Below are positions 53,776-62,899 of a DNA stretch of 64,000 nucleotides, piece by piece (within the stretch, counting starts at the first letter, position 1; every line of letters starts with the position of its first letter). The stretch is from Mesorhizobium waimense (lineage in GTDB: Bacteria > Pseudomonadota > Alphaproteobacteria > Rhizobiales > Rhizobiaceae), in NCBI RefSeq assembly GCF_003601975.1, contig NZ_QZWZ01000024.1, forward strand, positions 33,376 through 97,375. The letters run 5' to 3'. The notes beneath the pieces are model-generated. The model saw only the letters and a list, made by a program, of their open reading frames with translations. It searched no databases and was not told where the DNA came from. The position numbers and the translations under genes were made by a program.

Positions 53776-56700
53776 ATGTCGCAAAGCTCCTCATCGCTGG
53801 ATGACCTGTTCGGCCCCGTTGCGGCAACGCCCGACGGTTCGGAAGTGCTTGCGGCGCTGACCGTGGCGGCGCGCGAACGCATCCTCATCCTCGACGGCGC
53901 CATGGGCACGCAGATCCAGGGTTTGGGGTTCGATGAAAGCCAGTTCCGCGGCGAAGCGTTCGCCGGCTGCGCCTGCCATCAGCAAGGCAACAACGATCTG
54001 CTGATCCTGACCCAGCCGAAAGCGATCGAGGAGATCCACTATCGCTACGCCATCGCCGGCGCGGACATTCTCGAGACCAATACCTTCTCCTCGACCTCGA
54101 TCGCTCAGGCCGATTACAGCATGGAGGATGCCGTCTACGCGCTGAACCGCGATGGCGCGCGGCTGGTGCGGCGAGCGGCGGAGAGGGCGCTGCAGGCGGA
54201 CGGCAAGCGCCGCTTCGTCGCCGGTGCACTCGGGCCGACCAACCGCACCGCCTCCATGTCGCCGGATGTCAACAATCCCGGCTATCGCGCCGTGACGTTC
54301 GACGATCTGCGGCACGCCTATGGCGAGCAACTGCGCGGCCTGATCGACGGCGGTGCCGACATCATCCTGATCGAGACCATCTTCGACACGCTGAACGCCA
54401 AGGCGGCGATCTTCGCCTGCAACGAGATTTTCATCGAGAAGGGCGTGCACCTGCCGGTGATGATCTCCGGCACCATCACCGACCTGTCCGGCCGCACGCT
54501 GTCCGGGCAGACGCCGACGGCCTTCTGGCACTCGGTGCGCCATGCCAGCCCATTCACCATCGGCCTCAACTGCGCGCTCGGCGCCAACGCCATGCGCGAG
54601 CATCTGGCGGAGATTTCCGGTGTCGCCAATACGTTTGTCTGCGCCTATCCCAACGCTGGCCTGCCCAATGAATTCGGTCAGTATGACGAGAGCCCGGAAT
54701 TCATGGCCGCGCAGATTGAGGATTTCGCGCGCGAGGGACTGGTCAACGTCGTCGGCGGCTGCTGCGGCTCGACGCCCGATCACATCCGCGCCATTGCCGA
54801 GGCGATGCGGAAATATCCGCCGCGCGCCATTCCGGACATCGAGCCGAAGATGCGCTTGTCCGGGCTGGAGCCGTTCACGCTGACCGACGAGATTCCCTTC
54901 GTCAACGTCGGCGAGCGGACCAATGTCACGGGATCGGCCAAGTTTCGGAAACTGATTACGGCGGGCGACTATGTCGCTGCGCTCGACGTGGCCCGCGACC
55001 AGGTCGCCAACGGCGCCCAGATCATCGACATCAACATGGACGAGGGGCTGATCGATTCGAAGAAGGCGATGGTCGAGTATCTCAACCTGATCGCCGCCGA
55101 GCCGGACATCGCGCGTGTTCCGGTGATGGTCGACAGTTCGAAATGGGAGATCATCGAGGCCGGGCTGAAATGCGTGCAGGGCAAGCCGCTGGTCAACTCC
55201 ATCTCGATGAAGGAAGGCGAGGAGGCGTTCCTGCACCACGCGAAACTCGTGCGCGCCTATGGCGCGGCCGTGGTCGTCATGGCCTTTGACGAAGATGGCC
55301 AGGCCGACACTAGGGCGCGCAAGGTCGAAATCTGCACCCGCGCCTACAAGCTTCTGACGGAACAGGCCGGCTTTCCGCCCGAAGACATTGTCTTCGATCC
55401 CAATGTCTTCGCGATCGCCACCGGCATCGAGGAGCACGACAATTACGGCGTCGACTTCATCGAGGCCACGGGCGAGGTCACCGCGACGCTGCCGCATGTC
55501 CACATTTCCGGCGGTGTGTCGAACCTGTCCTTCTCGTTCCGCGGCAACGAGCCTGTGCGCGAGGCCATGCACGCCGTGTTCCTCTACCATGCCATCCAGC
55601 GCGGCATGGACATGGGCATCGTCAATGCCGGCCAGCTTGCCGTCTACGATACGATCGAGCCGGAGCTGCGCGAGGCCTGCGAGGATGTCGTGCTCAACCG
55701 CGTGCCCAGGACCAGCGGCACCGCCACCGAACGCATGCTGGAGATCGCCGAACGCTTCAAGGGCACGGCCGGCAAGGAGGGCAGGGAGCGCGATCTCGCC
55801 TGGCGCGAACTGCCGGTCGAACAAAGGATCAGCCATGCGCTGGTCAATGGCATCACCGAATTCATCGACGCCGACACTGAGGAGGCGCGGCTGGCGGCCG
55901 AGCGCCCGCTGCATGTCATCGAAGGCCCGCTGATGGCCGGCATGAATGTCGTCGGCGACCTGTTCGGCGCCGGCAAGATGTTTTTACCGCAAGTGGTGAA
56001 GTCCGCGCGGGTGATGAAACAGGCCGTCGCAGGACTGTTGCCGCACATGGAGGCCGAGAAGCTGGCGAACGCCGCCAACGGCATCGACAATGGCGAGCGC
56101 CAGACGGCCGGCAAGATCCTGATGGCGACGGTGAAGGGCGATGTCCACGACATCGGCAAAAACATCGTCGGCGTGGTTCTCGCCTGCAACAATTACGAGA
56201 TCATCGACCTCGGCGTCATGGTGCCGGCGGCAAAGATCCTGCAGACGGCGCGCGAGAGACAAGTCGACATCATCGGTCTGTCCGGCCTGATCACGCCGTC
56301 GCTCGACGAGATGGCGCACATGGCTGCCGAGATGGAGCGTGAAGGCTTCGACATCCCGCTGTTGATCGGCGGGGCGACGACCAGTCGCGTGCATACGGCG
56401 GTCAAGATCCATCCACGCTATACCAGGGGCCAGACCGTCTATGTCACCGACGCCAGCCGGGCGGTCGGCGTCGTGTCGTCCCTGCTGTCGAACGAGACCA
56501 GGGGCGGCTATGTCGACACCGTGCGCGCCGAATACAAGAAGGTCGCCGATGCGCATGCCCGCTCCGAGGCCGACAAGCAGCGGCTGCCGCTCTCGAAGGC
56601 GAGGGCCAATGCACATCGGATCGACTGGTCTGCCTATGAGCCGACGAAGCCCTCCTTCGCGGGCGTCAAGGTCTTTGAAAACTGGGACCTTGCCGAGCTG

Positions 56701-57585
56701 GCGCGCTATATCGACTGGTCGCCGTTCTTCCAGACCTGGGAGTTAAAGGGCCGTTATCCCAGGATCCTCGAGGATGAGGCGCAGGGACCGGCGGCGCGCC
56801 AGTTGTTCGAGGACGCGCAGGCGATGTTGGAGAAGATAATTGCCGAAAAATGGTTCGCGCCGCGCGGCGTCATCGGCTTCTGGCCGGCCAATGCCGTCGG
56901 CGACGACATCAAACTGTTCACGGATGATACGCGATCCAGCGAATTGGCGACGTTCTTCACCTTGCGCCAGCAGCTGACCAAGCGCGATGGCAAAGCCAAT
57001 GTCGCGCTGTCGGATTTCGTCGCCCCGTCGAATAGCGGCAAGCCCGATTATATCGGCGGCTTCATCGTCACCGCCGGCATTGAGGAGGTGGCGATCGCCG
57101 AGCGTTTCGAGCGGGCCAACGACGATTATTCCTCGATCATGGTCAAGGCGCTGGCTGATCGCTTCGCCGAAGCCTTCGCCGAGCGCATGCACGAGAAGGT
57201 GCGCAAGGAGTTCTGGGGTTATGCCCCTGACGAAGCTCTTGCACCGGACGAGCTGATCGGCGAGCCCTATCGCGGCATCCGCCCGGCGCCCGGTTATCCC
57301 GCGCAGCCCGACCATACCGAGAAGGCGACGTTGTTTCGGCTGCTCGACGGCGAAGGCAATGCGGGTGTGAGCCTGACCGAAAGCTATGCGATGTGGCCGG
57401 GCTCCTCCGTGTCGGGCATCTATCTATCGCATCCCGAGAGCTACTATTTCGGCGTCGCCAAGGTCGAGCGCGACCAGGTCGAGGATTATGCGCGCCGCAA
57501 GGACATGCCATTGGCTGAGGTGGAGCGCTGGCTTGGACCGATCCTCAACTATGTTCCCGCGCTCTATGCCGAGGCGGCGGAATAG
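53776..57585 (+). CDS. metH: Cobalamin-dependent methionine synthase
   Basis: The 1269-residue protein holds all four MetH modules. The homocysteine module carries zinc cysteines in GLNCALG and GGCCGST (residues about 255-335). The methyltetrahydrofolate module is about 365-650 (FVNVGERTNVTGSAKFRKLI). The cobalamin module has DVHDIGKNIV with the cobalt-binding H791. The activation domain runs from about 930 to the end, with the AdoMet-binding region RPAPGYPAQPDHTEK. It makes methionine from homocysteine. GAGGA lies eight bases before the ATG. It is intact, in contrast with both flanks. Confidence 0.95.
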   Translation: MSQSSSSLDDLFGPVAATPDGSEVLAALTVAARERILILDGAMGTQIQGLGFDESQFRGEAFAGCACHQQGNNDLLILTQPKAIEEIHYRYAIAGADILETNTFSSTSIAQADYSMEDAVYALNRDGARLVRRAAERALQADGKRRFVAGALGPTNRTASMSPDVNNPGYRAVTFDDLRHAYGEQLRGLIDGGADIILIETIFDTLNAKAAIFACNEIFIEKGVHLPVMISGTITDLSGRTLSGQTPTAFWHSVRHASPFTIGLNCALGANAMREHLAEISGVANTFVCAYPNAGLPNEFGQYDESPEFMAAQIEDFAREGLVNVVGGCCGSTPDHIRAIAEAMRKYPPRAIPDIEPKMRLSGLEPFTLTDEIPFVNVGERTNVTGSAKFRKLITAGDYVAALDVARDQVANGAQIIDINMDEGLIDSKKAMVEYLNLIAAEPDIARVPVMVDSSKWEIIEAGLKCVQGKPLVNSISMKEGEEAFLHHAKLVRAYGAAVVVMAFDEDGQADTRARKVEICTRAYKLLTEQAGFPPEDIVFDPNVFAIATGIEEHDNYGVDFIEATGEVTATLPHVHISGGVSNLSFSFRGNEPVREAMHAVFLYHAIQRGMDMGIVNAGQLAVYDTIEPELREACEDVVLNRVPRTSGTATERMLEIAERFKGTAGKEGRERDLAWRELPVEQRISHALVNGITEFIDADTEEARLAAERPLHVIEGPLMAGMNVVGDLFGAGKMFLPQVVKSARVMKQAVAGLLPHMEAEKLANAANGIDNGERQTAGKILMATVKGDVHDIGKNIVGVVLACNNYEIIDLGVMVPAAKILQTARERQVDIIGLSGLITPSLDEMAHMAAEMEREGFDIPLLIGGATTSRVHTAVKIHPRYTRGQTVYVTDASRAVGVVSSLLSNETRGGYVDTVRAEYKKVADAHARSEADKQRLPLSKARANAHRIDWSAYEPTKPSFAGVKVFENWDLAELARYIDWSPFFQTWELKGRYPRILEDEAQGPAARQLFEDAQAMLEKIIAEKWFAPRGVIGFWPANAVGDDIKLFTDDTRSSELATFFTLRQQLTKRDGKANVALSDFVAPSNSGKPDYIGGFIVTAGIEEVAIAERFERANDDYSSIMVKALADRFAEAFAERMHEKVRKEFWGYAPDEALAPDELIGEPYRGIRPAPGYPAQPDHTEKATLFRLLDGEGNAGVSLTESYAMWPGSSVSGIYLSHPESYYFGVAKVERDQVEDYARRKDMPLAEVERWLGPILNYVPALYAEAAE

Positions 57586-57996
57586 AGTCGAGAAACACTG
57601 TCGTCTTTTGCTTCGGGCAGCGTCGCTTTCCTGTGAACGGCAGCCAGGCATCGGTGAATCTAGGCGACCGCCAGTTGCGCCATGTTTCGGATGCTCGGCG
57701 GCCGAGGCCCTTCGCTGCTGTCTGCGCCATCATTACGGACGCCGCTAAGGCGGCCATCGCCAGGATTAAGTCCGCGAATTCCGACCCTATGTGATCGGGA
57801 CCGCTCGCCGCCACAGTTATCCAATTGGGTGGTTGCGTATGGTCGATCGGCCGGCTGACAGTCAAATCGTCGACTTGAGCGGCCCGGCAAGGCCGAGAGC
57901 GTTTTTCACCAGCTTCGCGCAAGCCCGGTTGAGCCTTCGATCGAGCGCGTGGGCGAAGCCCGACGGATATCGACTATCCGCCGGGCGAGCCGCCCT
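57586..57996. other. 411-bp stretch without a supported gene
   Basis: After metH no terminator hairpin or convincing reading frame is seen on either strand up to the truncated CBS gene. Minus-strand frames are open for up to 125 codons but rich in arginine and proline, with no start, ribosome site or motif. It marks the transition into the degenerate right end of the window. Confidence 0.55.
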
Positions 57997-58284
57997 TCAG
58001 TGGTGATGGGCGGAAACGCTCTTGACGTATTCGGACACAAGTTCCCTCGGCGCCGACTGACCGACGTCGCCGACGCTGAGGATGCCGACCATCCGCATGC
58101 TCTTGTTGATCACCGGCAACCTGCGGATTTTCAGTTCCTCCATGTGCCGCATGGCCTTGGCCAGATCATCGTCTTCGCGGCAGCAGTGAATGCCGGTCGT
58201 CATGACATCGCGCGCCGTCGCGGTGCGGCTGTCGAAACCATCGTCCGCCAGTCCTTTGCAGACAATGTCGCGGTCGGTCACCAT
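57997..58284 (-). CDS. CBS-domain protein, N-terminally truncated
   Basis: The 95-residue frame begins MVTDRDIVCKGLADDG, normally the middle of a paired-CBS protein, and holds a complete second CBS motif (TARDVMTTGIHCCREDDDLAKAMRHMEELKIRRLPVINKSMRMVGILSVGDV). Upstream, ENDRLIG is still in frame, but the 40 or so residues of the first CBS half are missing. It is therefore a fragment of a protein of about 140 residues that would bind adenosine nucleotides. It might still be expressed from the internal ATG, but a two-CBS fold could not form. Confidence 0.7.
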   Translation of the reverse strand: MVTDRDIVCKGLADDGFDSRTATARDVMTTGIHCCREDDDLAKAMRHMEELKIRRLPVINKSMRMVGILSVGDVGQSAPRELVSEYVKSVSAHHH

Positions 58285-58399
58285 TCCGATCAGTCGGTCG
58301 TTCTCATGGCGTGTGCTGGAATGCTCCGGGCGTAGCGGCTTCGCATGCCTCAGCGTTGGTCGACAATCTACCCGACGTCGTGTCGGCAGTTATTTCCCG

Positions 58400-58831
58400 C
58401 TAGGCGCCGCCGTCCCTGATCGGGTTGACGATCTTGATATCGAAGAAGTCTTTTTCGTTGTCTGTCACGACGACGCAGTTGTTGGCTTCAGCAACGGCGG
58501 CAATGATTGTATCGAGTGCGCTTCGAGGGCCGCCCTTGGCTCTACCATCGGCCATCAACCGCGCCCAAATCAGCCCGGCTTTCTCGTCGAACGATAGGAC
58601 CCGGCCTGCAAAAAGCATCTGCGGACCGTCCGGCCCCGCGAACCATTTTTCGAGCTCGTCACGCCGTTTGCCCGATGGCTTCTCAAGCACACCGCGGCGA
58701 ATTTCGGCAACTGTGAGCGAGGCGATGAACAGATCATCGTCCTTTTGGTCGGCCATCCACGCGAGCAGAGGCGCGGACGGGGTTGGTTTGGTGATGTTGC
58801 TGATGATGTTCGTATCAAGCAGATATCGCAT
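58400..58831 (-). CDS. vapC: VapC-family PIN-domain ribonuclease toxin
   Basis: The 143-residue PIN protein has the acidic active-site residues in MRYLLDTNIIS (D6), TVAEIRRG, SALDTIIAA and VVTDNEKDFFDI. VapC toxins cleave tRNA or other RNA when freed from the antitoxin. The ATG overlaps the antitoxin stop as TGATG, the usual coupling in vapBC operons. A TTG one codon earlier is possible. It looks intact, unlike most of its neighbourhood. Confidence 0.9.
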   Translation of the reverse strand: MRYLLDTNIISNITKPTPSAPLLAWMADQKDDDLFIASLTVAEIRRGVLEKPSGKRRDELEKWFAGPDGPQMLFAGRVLSFDEKAGLIWARLMADGRAKGGPRSALDTIIAAVAEANNCVVVTDNEKDFFDIKIVNPIRDGGA

Positions 58832-59130
58832 CAAATCTCCACCTTGCGTCCTTCTTCGCGAGAACGGCTAAGGTCGAGATCGGCCCCAACGAGCGGGGAT
58901 CGGCGCAGCGCGGCAAGGATGCCACCTTTCTTCGGCGGCTCACCGGCGATGGTCTGGCTGACAGCCGCGCGAAGGCGCGAGGCATCGGGGCCTTCTTCTG
59001 CCAGTCGGCGAGCCAATGATCGGATAAGGTCGCGATCAACGTCACGACCAAGCACCTCAAAGCGCGTCAGGCCACGCTCACTAAGGCGAGATCGATAATT
59101 TTGGATGGCGCGTTTTTGCGAGATGCCCAC
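58831..59130 (-). CDS. vapB: VapB-type antitoxin
   Basis: The 99-residue protein has an N-terminal DNA-binding stretch (KRAIQNYRSRLSERGLTRFEVLGRDVDRDLIRSLARRLAEEG) and a disordered, charged C-terminal tail that would wrap VapC. It precedes the toxin and overlaps it, the standard type II order. It should both neutralise VapC and repress the operon. The ATG follows CGGAGGT on the minus strand at good spacing. Confidence 0.85.
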   Translation of the reverse strand: MGISQKRAIQNYRSRLSERGLTRFEVLGRDVDRDLIRSLARRLAEEGPDASRLRAAVSQTIAGEPPKKGGILAALRRSPLVGADLDLSRSREEGRKVEI

Positions 59131-59527
59131 TGAAACCTCCGACTATGCCCGGAAATATAGCCGGAAAAACCTGTTTCAGCAAGACGCAGCCATCGGACTG
59201 CGGCGTCGTTCCGGCCTTTTGGATGGATGTCGCCCGCATGTTGTTTGAACAATCGGCATATGGCGATTGACCCCTCAGTTGTTACCGGTAATATTTCCAG
59301 ATGGCGGTGTTAGGCTCATCAGACACTGAAAGGAAGCCATCGGTGGGTAGATCCAGTCATGTGCCGCGTCGGCGCGCCGTTTGCTGGTTTTTCCGCTACG
59401 CCGTGGCACGACGCAGCTCGCCAAAATTGTTGGATCCGGCCGAGAGTGTCCGGTACTGCGCTTTAAAATCTATCGGTAACCAACTGGCACAGTTCAATTT
59501 TGTTTGGATTTTGGCCACAATGGCGGG
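59131..59527. other. 397-bp stretch without a supported gene
   Basis: This gap between vapB and the recombinase remnant should hold the vapBC promoter at its left. I see no gene on either strand. The plus-strand frame from 59301 is arginine/serine-rich with no motif. The usual start region of a serine recombinase gene is not here, although that is where it would be expected. Confidence 0.5.
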
Positions 59528-60626
59528 ATGCCGGACAATAGCTCCCCATTTTCTGCACCCCAGGACGAAGTCGATCTCTTTGACTACGTCCGCAAGCCGC
59601 GTGCTCCTCGCCATGCCACGTCGCAGGTCCTCGCGCGAACGGCAATCGACCGCGCTTGGGACCTCAGCATCTCCGATGACTGGCCGGACCGCATTCCCGT
59701 CTCTGATGCCGAACTCGATGTGTTCGAGGTTCATTTCGGGCCGTTGTTGGACGAACTGCTCAGCGATGCGAAGGGGATTTCCGTTGTTGCGGAGTTCGTT
59801 GAGGCAGGCGCATCGGCAACAGACGACCGCCGGCCCGAGTTTCAACGCATGATGGACGCTGGGGCGCAGAAGCCCGCGCCGTTCAAGTTTATTATCGTCC
59901 ATTCGTTCTCGCGCTTCTTCCGCGACCAATTTCAGCTTGAGTTCTACGTGCGTCGGCTGGCCAAGAACGGCATTCGGCTTACATCCACCACGCAGGATCT
60001 CGGCGACGATCCGATGAGTGTGATGATGCGCCAGATTATGGCGCTCTTCGACGAATATCAGTCGAAAGAAAACGCCAAACACACGCTCCGAGCGATGCCA
60101 GAGAATGCCCGGCAGGGCTATTGGAACGGATCCCGGGCGCCCTTTGGCTACAGGATCGTCGCTGCCGGGCAGCGCGGCTCGCGGACGAAGAAGAAGATCG
60201 AGCCAGATCCCGCGCGAGTCGATACTGTCCGACTGATGTTCCGCCTTGCGCGCGTCGGGGCGGACAATGGCCCCATGGGGGCGCGGCAGATCGCTGACTT
60301 CTTGAACATTCGCGGCATTCGGACCCAGACCGGTGGACGGTGGGGTGTTGGCGCGGTGCATCAGATTTTCACGCGCGAGACGTACATTGGGCGCCACCGC
60401 TTCAACGTCTCCAGTTGGCGCAAGAAACAACAGAACCCAGACGACCAGGTGGTTGAAGTGATCGTCGAGCCGATCGTCGACCCGGAGGAGTTTGCCGAGG
60501 TCCAATGATGCGGTCCCGAAGTCCGCAGTTGAAAGCGCCCCGATTCGTGAGCGGGGGCACGTTGCTAGGTGGCGTCTGCTTCTGCGCCGACTGTGGTAGG
60601 GCGATGACCCTGCGTACCTCGGGTAC
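59528..60626 (+). pseudogene. Serine site-specific recombinase, headless and frameshifted
   Basis: From ATG 59528 the first 85 or so residues (DLFDYVRKP, then AWDLSISDDWPDRIPVSDAELDVFEVHFGPLLDELL) are not recombinase sequence. They run in frame into VVAEFVEAGASATDDRRPEFQRMM, FKFIIVHSFSRFFRD and the Recombinase domain APFGYRIV. The strand carrying the catalytic serine is missing. A TGA interrupts the frame at about 60508; the next frame supplies MRSRSPQLKAPRFVSGGTLLGGVCFCADCGRAMTLRT, the zinc ribbon, before the DNA changes to ligase sequence near 60626. It cannot be an active large serine recombinase. Confidence 0.75.
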
Positions 60627-61358
60627 GCATCTTCACCCGCCGCGGGCTCGATTGGACGTCGAAATATCGTGACCTTGCCAAGGCTGCCGCCTTGCTCGAG
60701 GTCGAAAGTGCCATCATCGACGGCGAGATTATCGTGCTGAACGATGCCGGCCTGTCCGACTTCGGCGAGTTGCGCAAGGCAATCACCCGGCGTCAGCACG
60801 ACCTCTACTTCGTCGCCTTCGACCTTCTCCACCTAAACGGCCACGACTTGCGGGACATGCCCTTAGAAGACCGACGCGAGATCCTGGCCGAGATGATCCC
60901 GGAAGGCGGACGAATCCAGTTCAGCCAGGCGCTCCCGGGCGATGCAAAGGCGATCTTCCATCTCGTCGACCAGGCCGGGCTCGAGGGCATGGTGTCGAAG
61001 CGCAAAGATAGCAATACCGAAGCGGCAACTCGACGGCTTGGCTAAAGACGAAGGCTTTCACGATCGACGAATATGAACTGCTCGGCGTCAAGCGCGAGGC
61101 CGGCAAACCCGCTTTCGCGCTGATGGCCGACCGAGGCACCGGCGCTATGTCGGCTCAGCTTTCATCACCTTGAACCGGGAGATGCGCGAACGCCTCTGGG
61201 AGCGCGTCCAGGAGCACGCTGGCACGGCGCCGAAGGGCATGAAGCGGCCGGCGACGCAATGGGTCAAGCCGGGGCTTATCGGGCGTGTGAAGCATCTGCG
61301 CGGCGAGGAAGACTTGCGGCATGCGTCGCTACAGGATTTTCGGGATGAGAAGGAGTAG
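60627..61358 (+). pseudogene. LigD-type ATP-dependent DNA ligase remnant (two frameshifts)
   Basis: The sequence enters the adenylation domain at RIFTRRGLDWTSKYRDLAKAA, continues SAIIDGEIIVLNDAGLSDF, YFVAFDLLHLNGHDLRDMPL and LEGMVSKRKDS, shifts frame near 61013 to STAWLKTKAFTIDEYELLGVKREAG, and shifts again near 61140 to YVGSAFITLNREMRERLWERVQEHAG. It ends at 61358 with HLRGEEDLRHASLQDFRDEKE. This is the ligase part of a bacterial end-joining protein. The nucleotidyl-accepting lysine motif is lost because the N-terminal part is missing. No Ku gene is in the window. Confidence 0.8.
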
Positions 61359-61575
61359 CGCGGGGCTTCCGACGCGGCTACCGGATTTAGAACATTTGCC
61401 GCGTCGGTCGCTCCCCCCGGCAAACTTAAACATTAGCGCTCCCTAAAACGCGGACAACGCACCCGCCCCGTTTGGTAAAAAACGTACCGTCATTTTTTAT
61501 TGAACACGCCATCGGACGCATTAAGAATCCCCTCGTCACCATTCTGTTTCCGGCCCTTGGATGGGAGGTTGCACC

Positions 61576-61763
61576 ATGGATAAGCTGGGTGTTTCGGTAT
61601 CGGCTATCGACTGCGATATCCTGCGCAGCGCCTTCAGAAAATCGGTCATCGAAGATGAAATCCCTGAAGATCGATGGCGGGACCACGCGGTGCAATGATC
61701 CGCGATTTCACCGGCGCAAAGGCGGTTGATCCCGACCTGCTGGACTGGATTGTGCGGCAGTAG
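61576..61763 (+). pseudogene. Small hypothetical protein gene with one-base deletion
   Basis: GGGAGG is placed ideally before ATG 61576. The frame reads MDKLGVSVSAIDCDILRSAF and ends after 40 residues at a TGA (61696). One base restored there gives MIRDFTGAKAVDPDLLDWIVRQ and a stop at 61761-61763, making a coherent 62-residue helical protein. I do not recognise the family. It may be a small accessory gene that decayed recently, or a sequencing slip. Confidence 0.5.
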
Positions 61764-61780
61764 CCACGCTGGCCGGATGT

Positions 61781-61945
61781 CTAGAGTTTTCCAACTAGAA
61801 AACGGGCTTCGCGGATGAGCGATGCCCAGTCGTATCCCAAGAAGGTAATGAGTTCGCGAGCTTGCTCTTCGGTAATGCCGGCCTCGTTAACCAAACGACG
61901 AACAAGGCCGTCCGTCGCCGATGGCCTTCCTTGCTCGTCAACCAT
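61781..61945 (-). CDS. Small hypothetical protein
   Basis: The 54-residue frame from ATG 61945 has AAGGA nine bases upstream and reads MVDEQGRPSATDGLVRRLV, then GITEEQARELITFLGYDWASLIREARFL. The amphipathic helices and good ribosome site suggest a real small protein; a TTG at 61987 would add 14 residues. It resembles no family I can name. It converges with the frameshifted small gene to its left, 17 bp away. Confidence 0.5.
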   Translation of the reverse strand: MVDEQGRPSATDGLVRRLVNEAGITEEQARELITFLGYDWASLIREARFLVGKL

Positions 61946-62040
61946 TTGTGGGATGTCCTTCCGTGACCGAACGGGTGCCAGAGACAATGGTTCCGTTGGC
62001 TCTTACTCAGCGGCCCGGCGGCCGGGCGGGGGGCTGGGGT

Positions 62041-62165
62041 TCGGCCACCGGGCCTAGCCGGAAAACGGGGTAGGTTCGCCGGCCGGCGAGGTTATAGGCC
62101 CGGCTTGCGTCGATGCCAACTTGGCAAAACGGAGGTGTTCGGTTCGCCTCAAATCGGATGAGCCC
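62041..62165. repeat. First copy of a diverged ~120-bp repeat
   Basis: TTCGGCCACCGGGCCTAGCCG at 62041-62061 and TCAAATCGGATGAGCC at 62150-62165 recur, with the same order and nearly the same spacing, at 62900-62920 and 63004-63019. The middle has diverged. Minus-strand reading gives LIRFEANRTPPF near one end and RLGPVAE near the other, so the copies may be two versions of a small gene tail. Confidence 0.55.
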
Positions 62166-62364
62166 AGGCTCGGTTGAACTTATTGCGCGGATCAACAACT
62201 GTTCACATAGCAGCATCGCCTCTAACCGGTGCTGCATGTTGGGGGTGACCCAATCGGCCCGCGCCCCGCTAGCCTTTGAGGGCGCGGGCGCGGCTGCCGA
62301 AGAGGCGCTTCACCTTTCCTTCACCATGTTAGCGCACGTTTATAAGCGGACATGCTGGTGTGCC

Positions 62365-62400
62365 AAAGGCCCCGGCGCAGATCCAAGCGCCGGGGCCTTT
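62365..62400. terminator. Strong terminator hairpin, 13-bp stem
   Basis: AAAGGCCCCGGCG at 62365-62377 pairs perfectly with 62388-62400 around a ten-base loop, with an A-run and a T-run at its ends. No convincing protein gene ends beside it on either strand, so it may close a short non-coding transcript from 62166 onward. Confidence 0.8.
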
Positions 62401-62472
62401 TAGTTTCGTCCCTACGGCTGGGTAGTCTGGCTCGCCTTGCGTCTTTGTGCCCAGTGATCTTGGGCCCTCAGT

Positions 62473-62582
62473 CTCAATTGAGAGATTGCTAATATGCGAT
62501 AACATGCGTTTCAGAGCGAGTGTTGCTAGTCTCGCAGGGCCGGTGCAGTTGGGGCTTGGCTAGGGCGCTGCACCGGCCTTTT
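62473..62582 (+). ncRNA. Candidate small RNA unit 1 (shared motif plus terminator)
   Basis: A 24-base AT-rich motif, CTCAATTGAGAGATTGCTAA onward (62473-62496), recurs 139 bp downstream with six differences, all transitions. It is followed here by an intrinsic terminator: an 11-bp perfect stem (62538-62548 with 62568-62578) and TTTT. No protein frame fits. The motif could be a promoter or a conserved RNA segment. This is a candidate only, resting on motif plus terminator. Confidence 0.4.
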
Positions 62583-62611
62583 CAAAGGTTGTTGACGCGC
62601 GCGGCCGACCG

Positions 62612-62765
62612 CTTAATCAAGAGATCACTAATATAACAAACCCATCGTTAAAGTTGTCTGGAATCGTCCCGTCCATCGTGCATTTATGGCAGTAGCGGTC
62701 GATTTCTCAGGAATGTAGCCGCTCCGATTGAGCCCGCCGCGTGGTCCCTCCCGTGGCGGGTTTTT
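62612..62765 (+). ncRNA. Candidate small RNA unit 2 (shared motif plus terminator)
   Basis: The second copy of the 24-base motif lies at 62612-62635 (CTTAATCAAGAGATCACTAA onward). It leads to a terminator with a 9-bp stem (62733-62741 with 62752-62760, one G-U pair), loop TGGTCCCTCC and TTTTT. The CCCTCC in the loop is complementary to Shine-Dalgarno sequences, a feature of several rhizobial trans-acting small RNAs. No protein frame fits the interval. Confidence 0.42.
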
Positions 62766-62899
62766 CGTTGAGCGAATAGGGGGTGCCGGCTGGCCGGGCC
62801 TGCTTCCGTTCCCGAACCGTACAAGAGACGTTCTTACGTTAGGGAGTGCTAAAAAGGCACACCCAGCGGTCCGGCGGTCGAGGGCGGTGGGTGCGGTGT

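Noticed and set aside
59528..61358. Active integrative element with a functional recombinase
   Set aside because: The catalytic serine segment is missing, the frame is broken, and no attachment repeats were seen in the window.
62113..62403. 96-codon plus-strand protein running through the 62365 terminator
   Set aside because: Its C-terminus is encoded by the terminator hairpin itself, and the rest has no motif or ribosome site.
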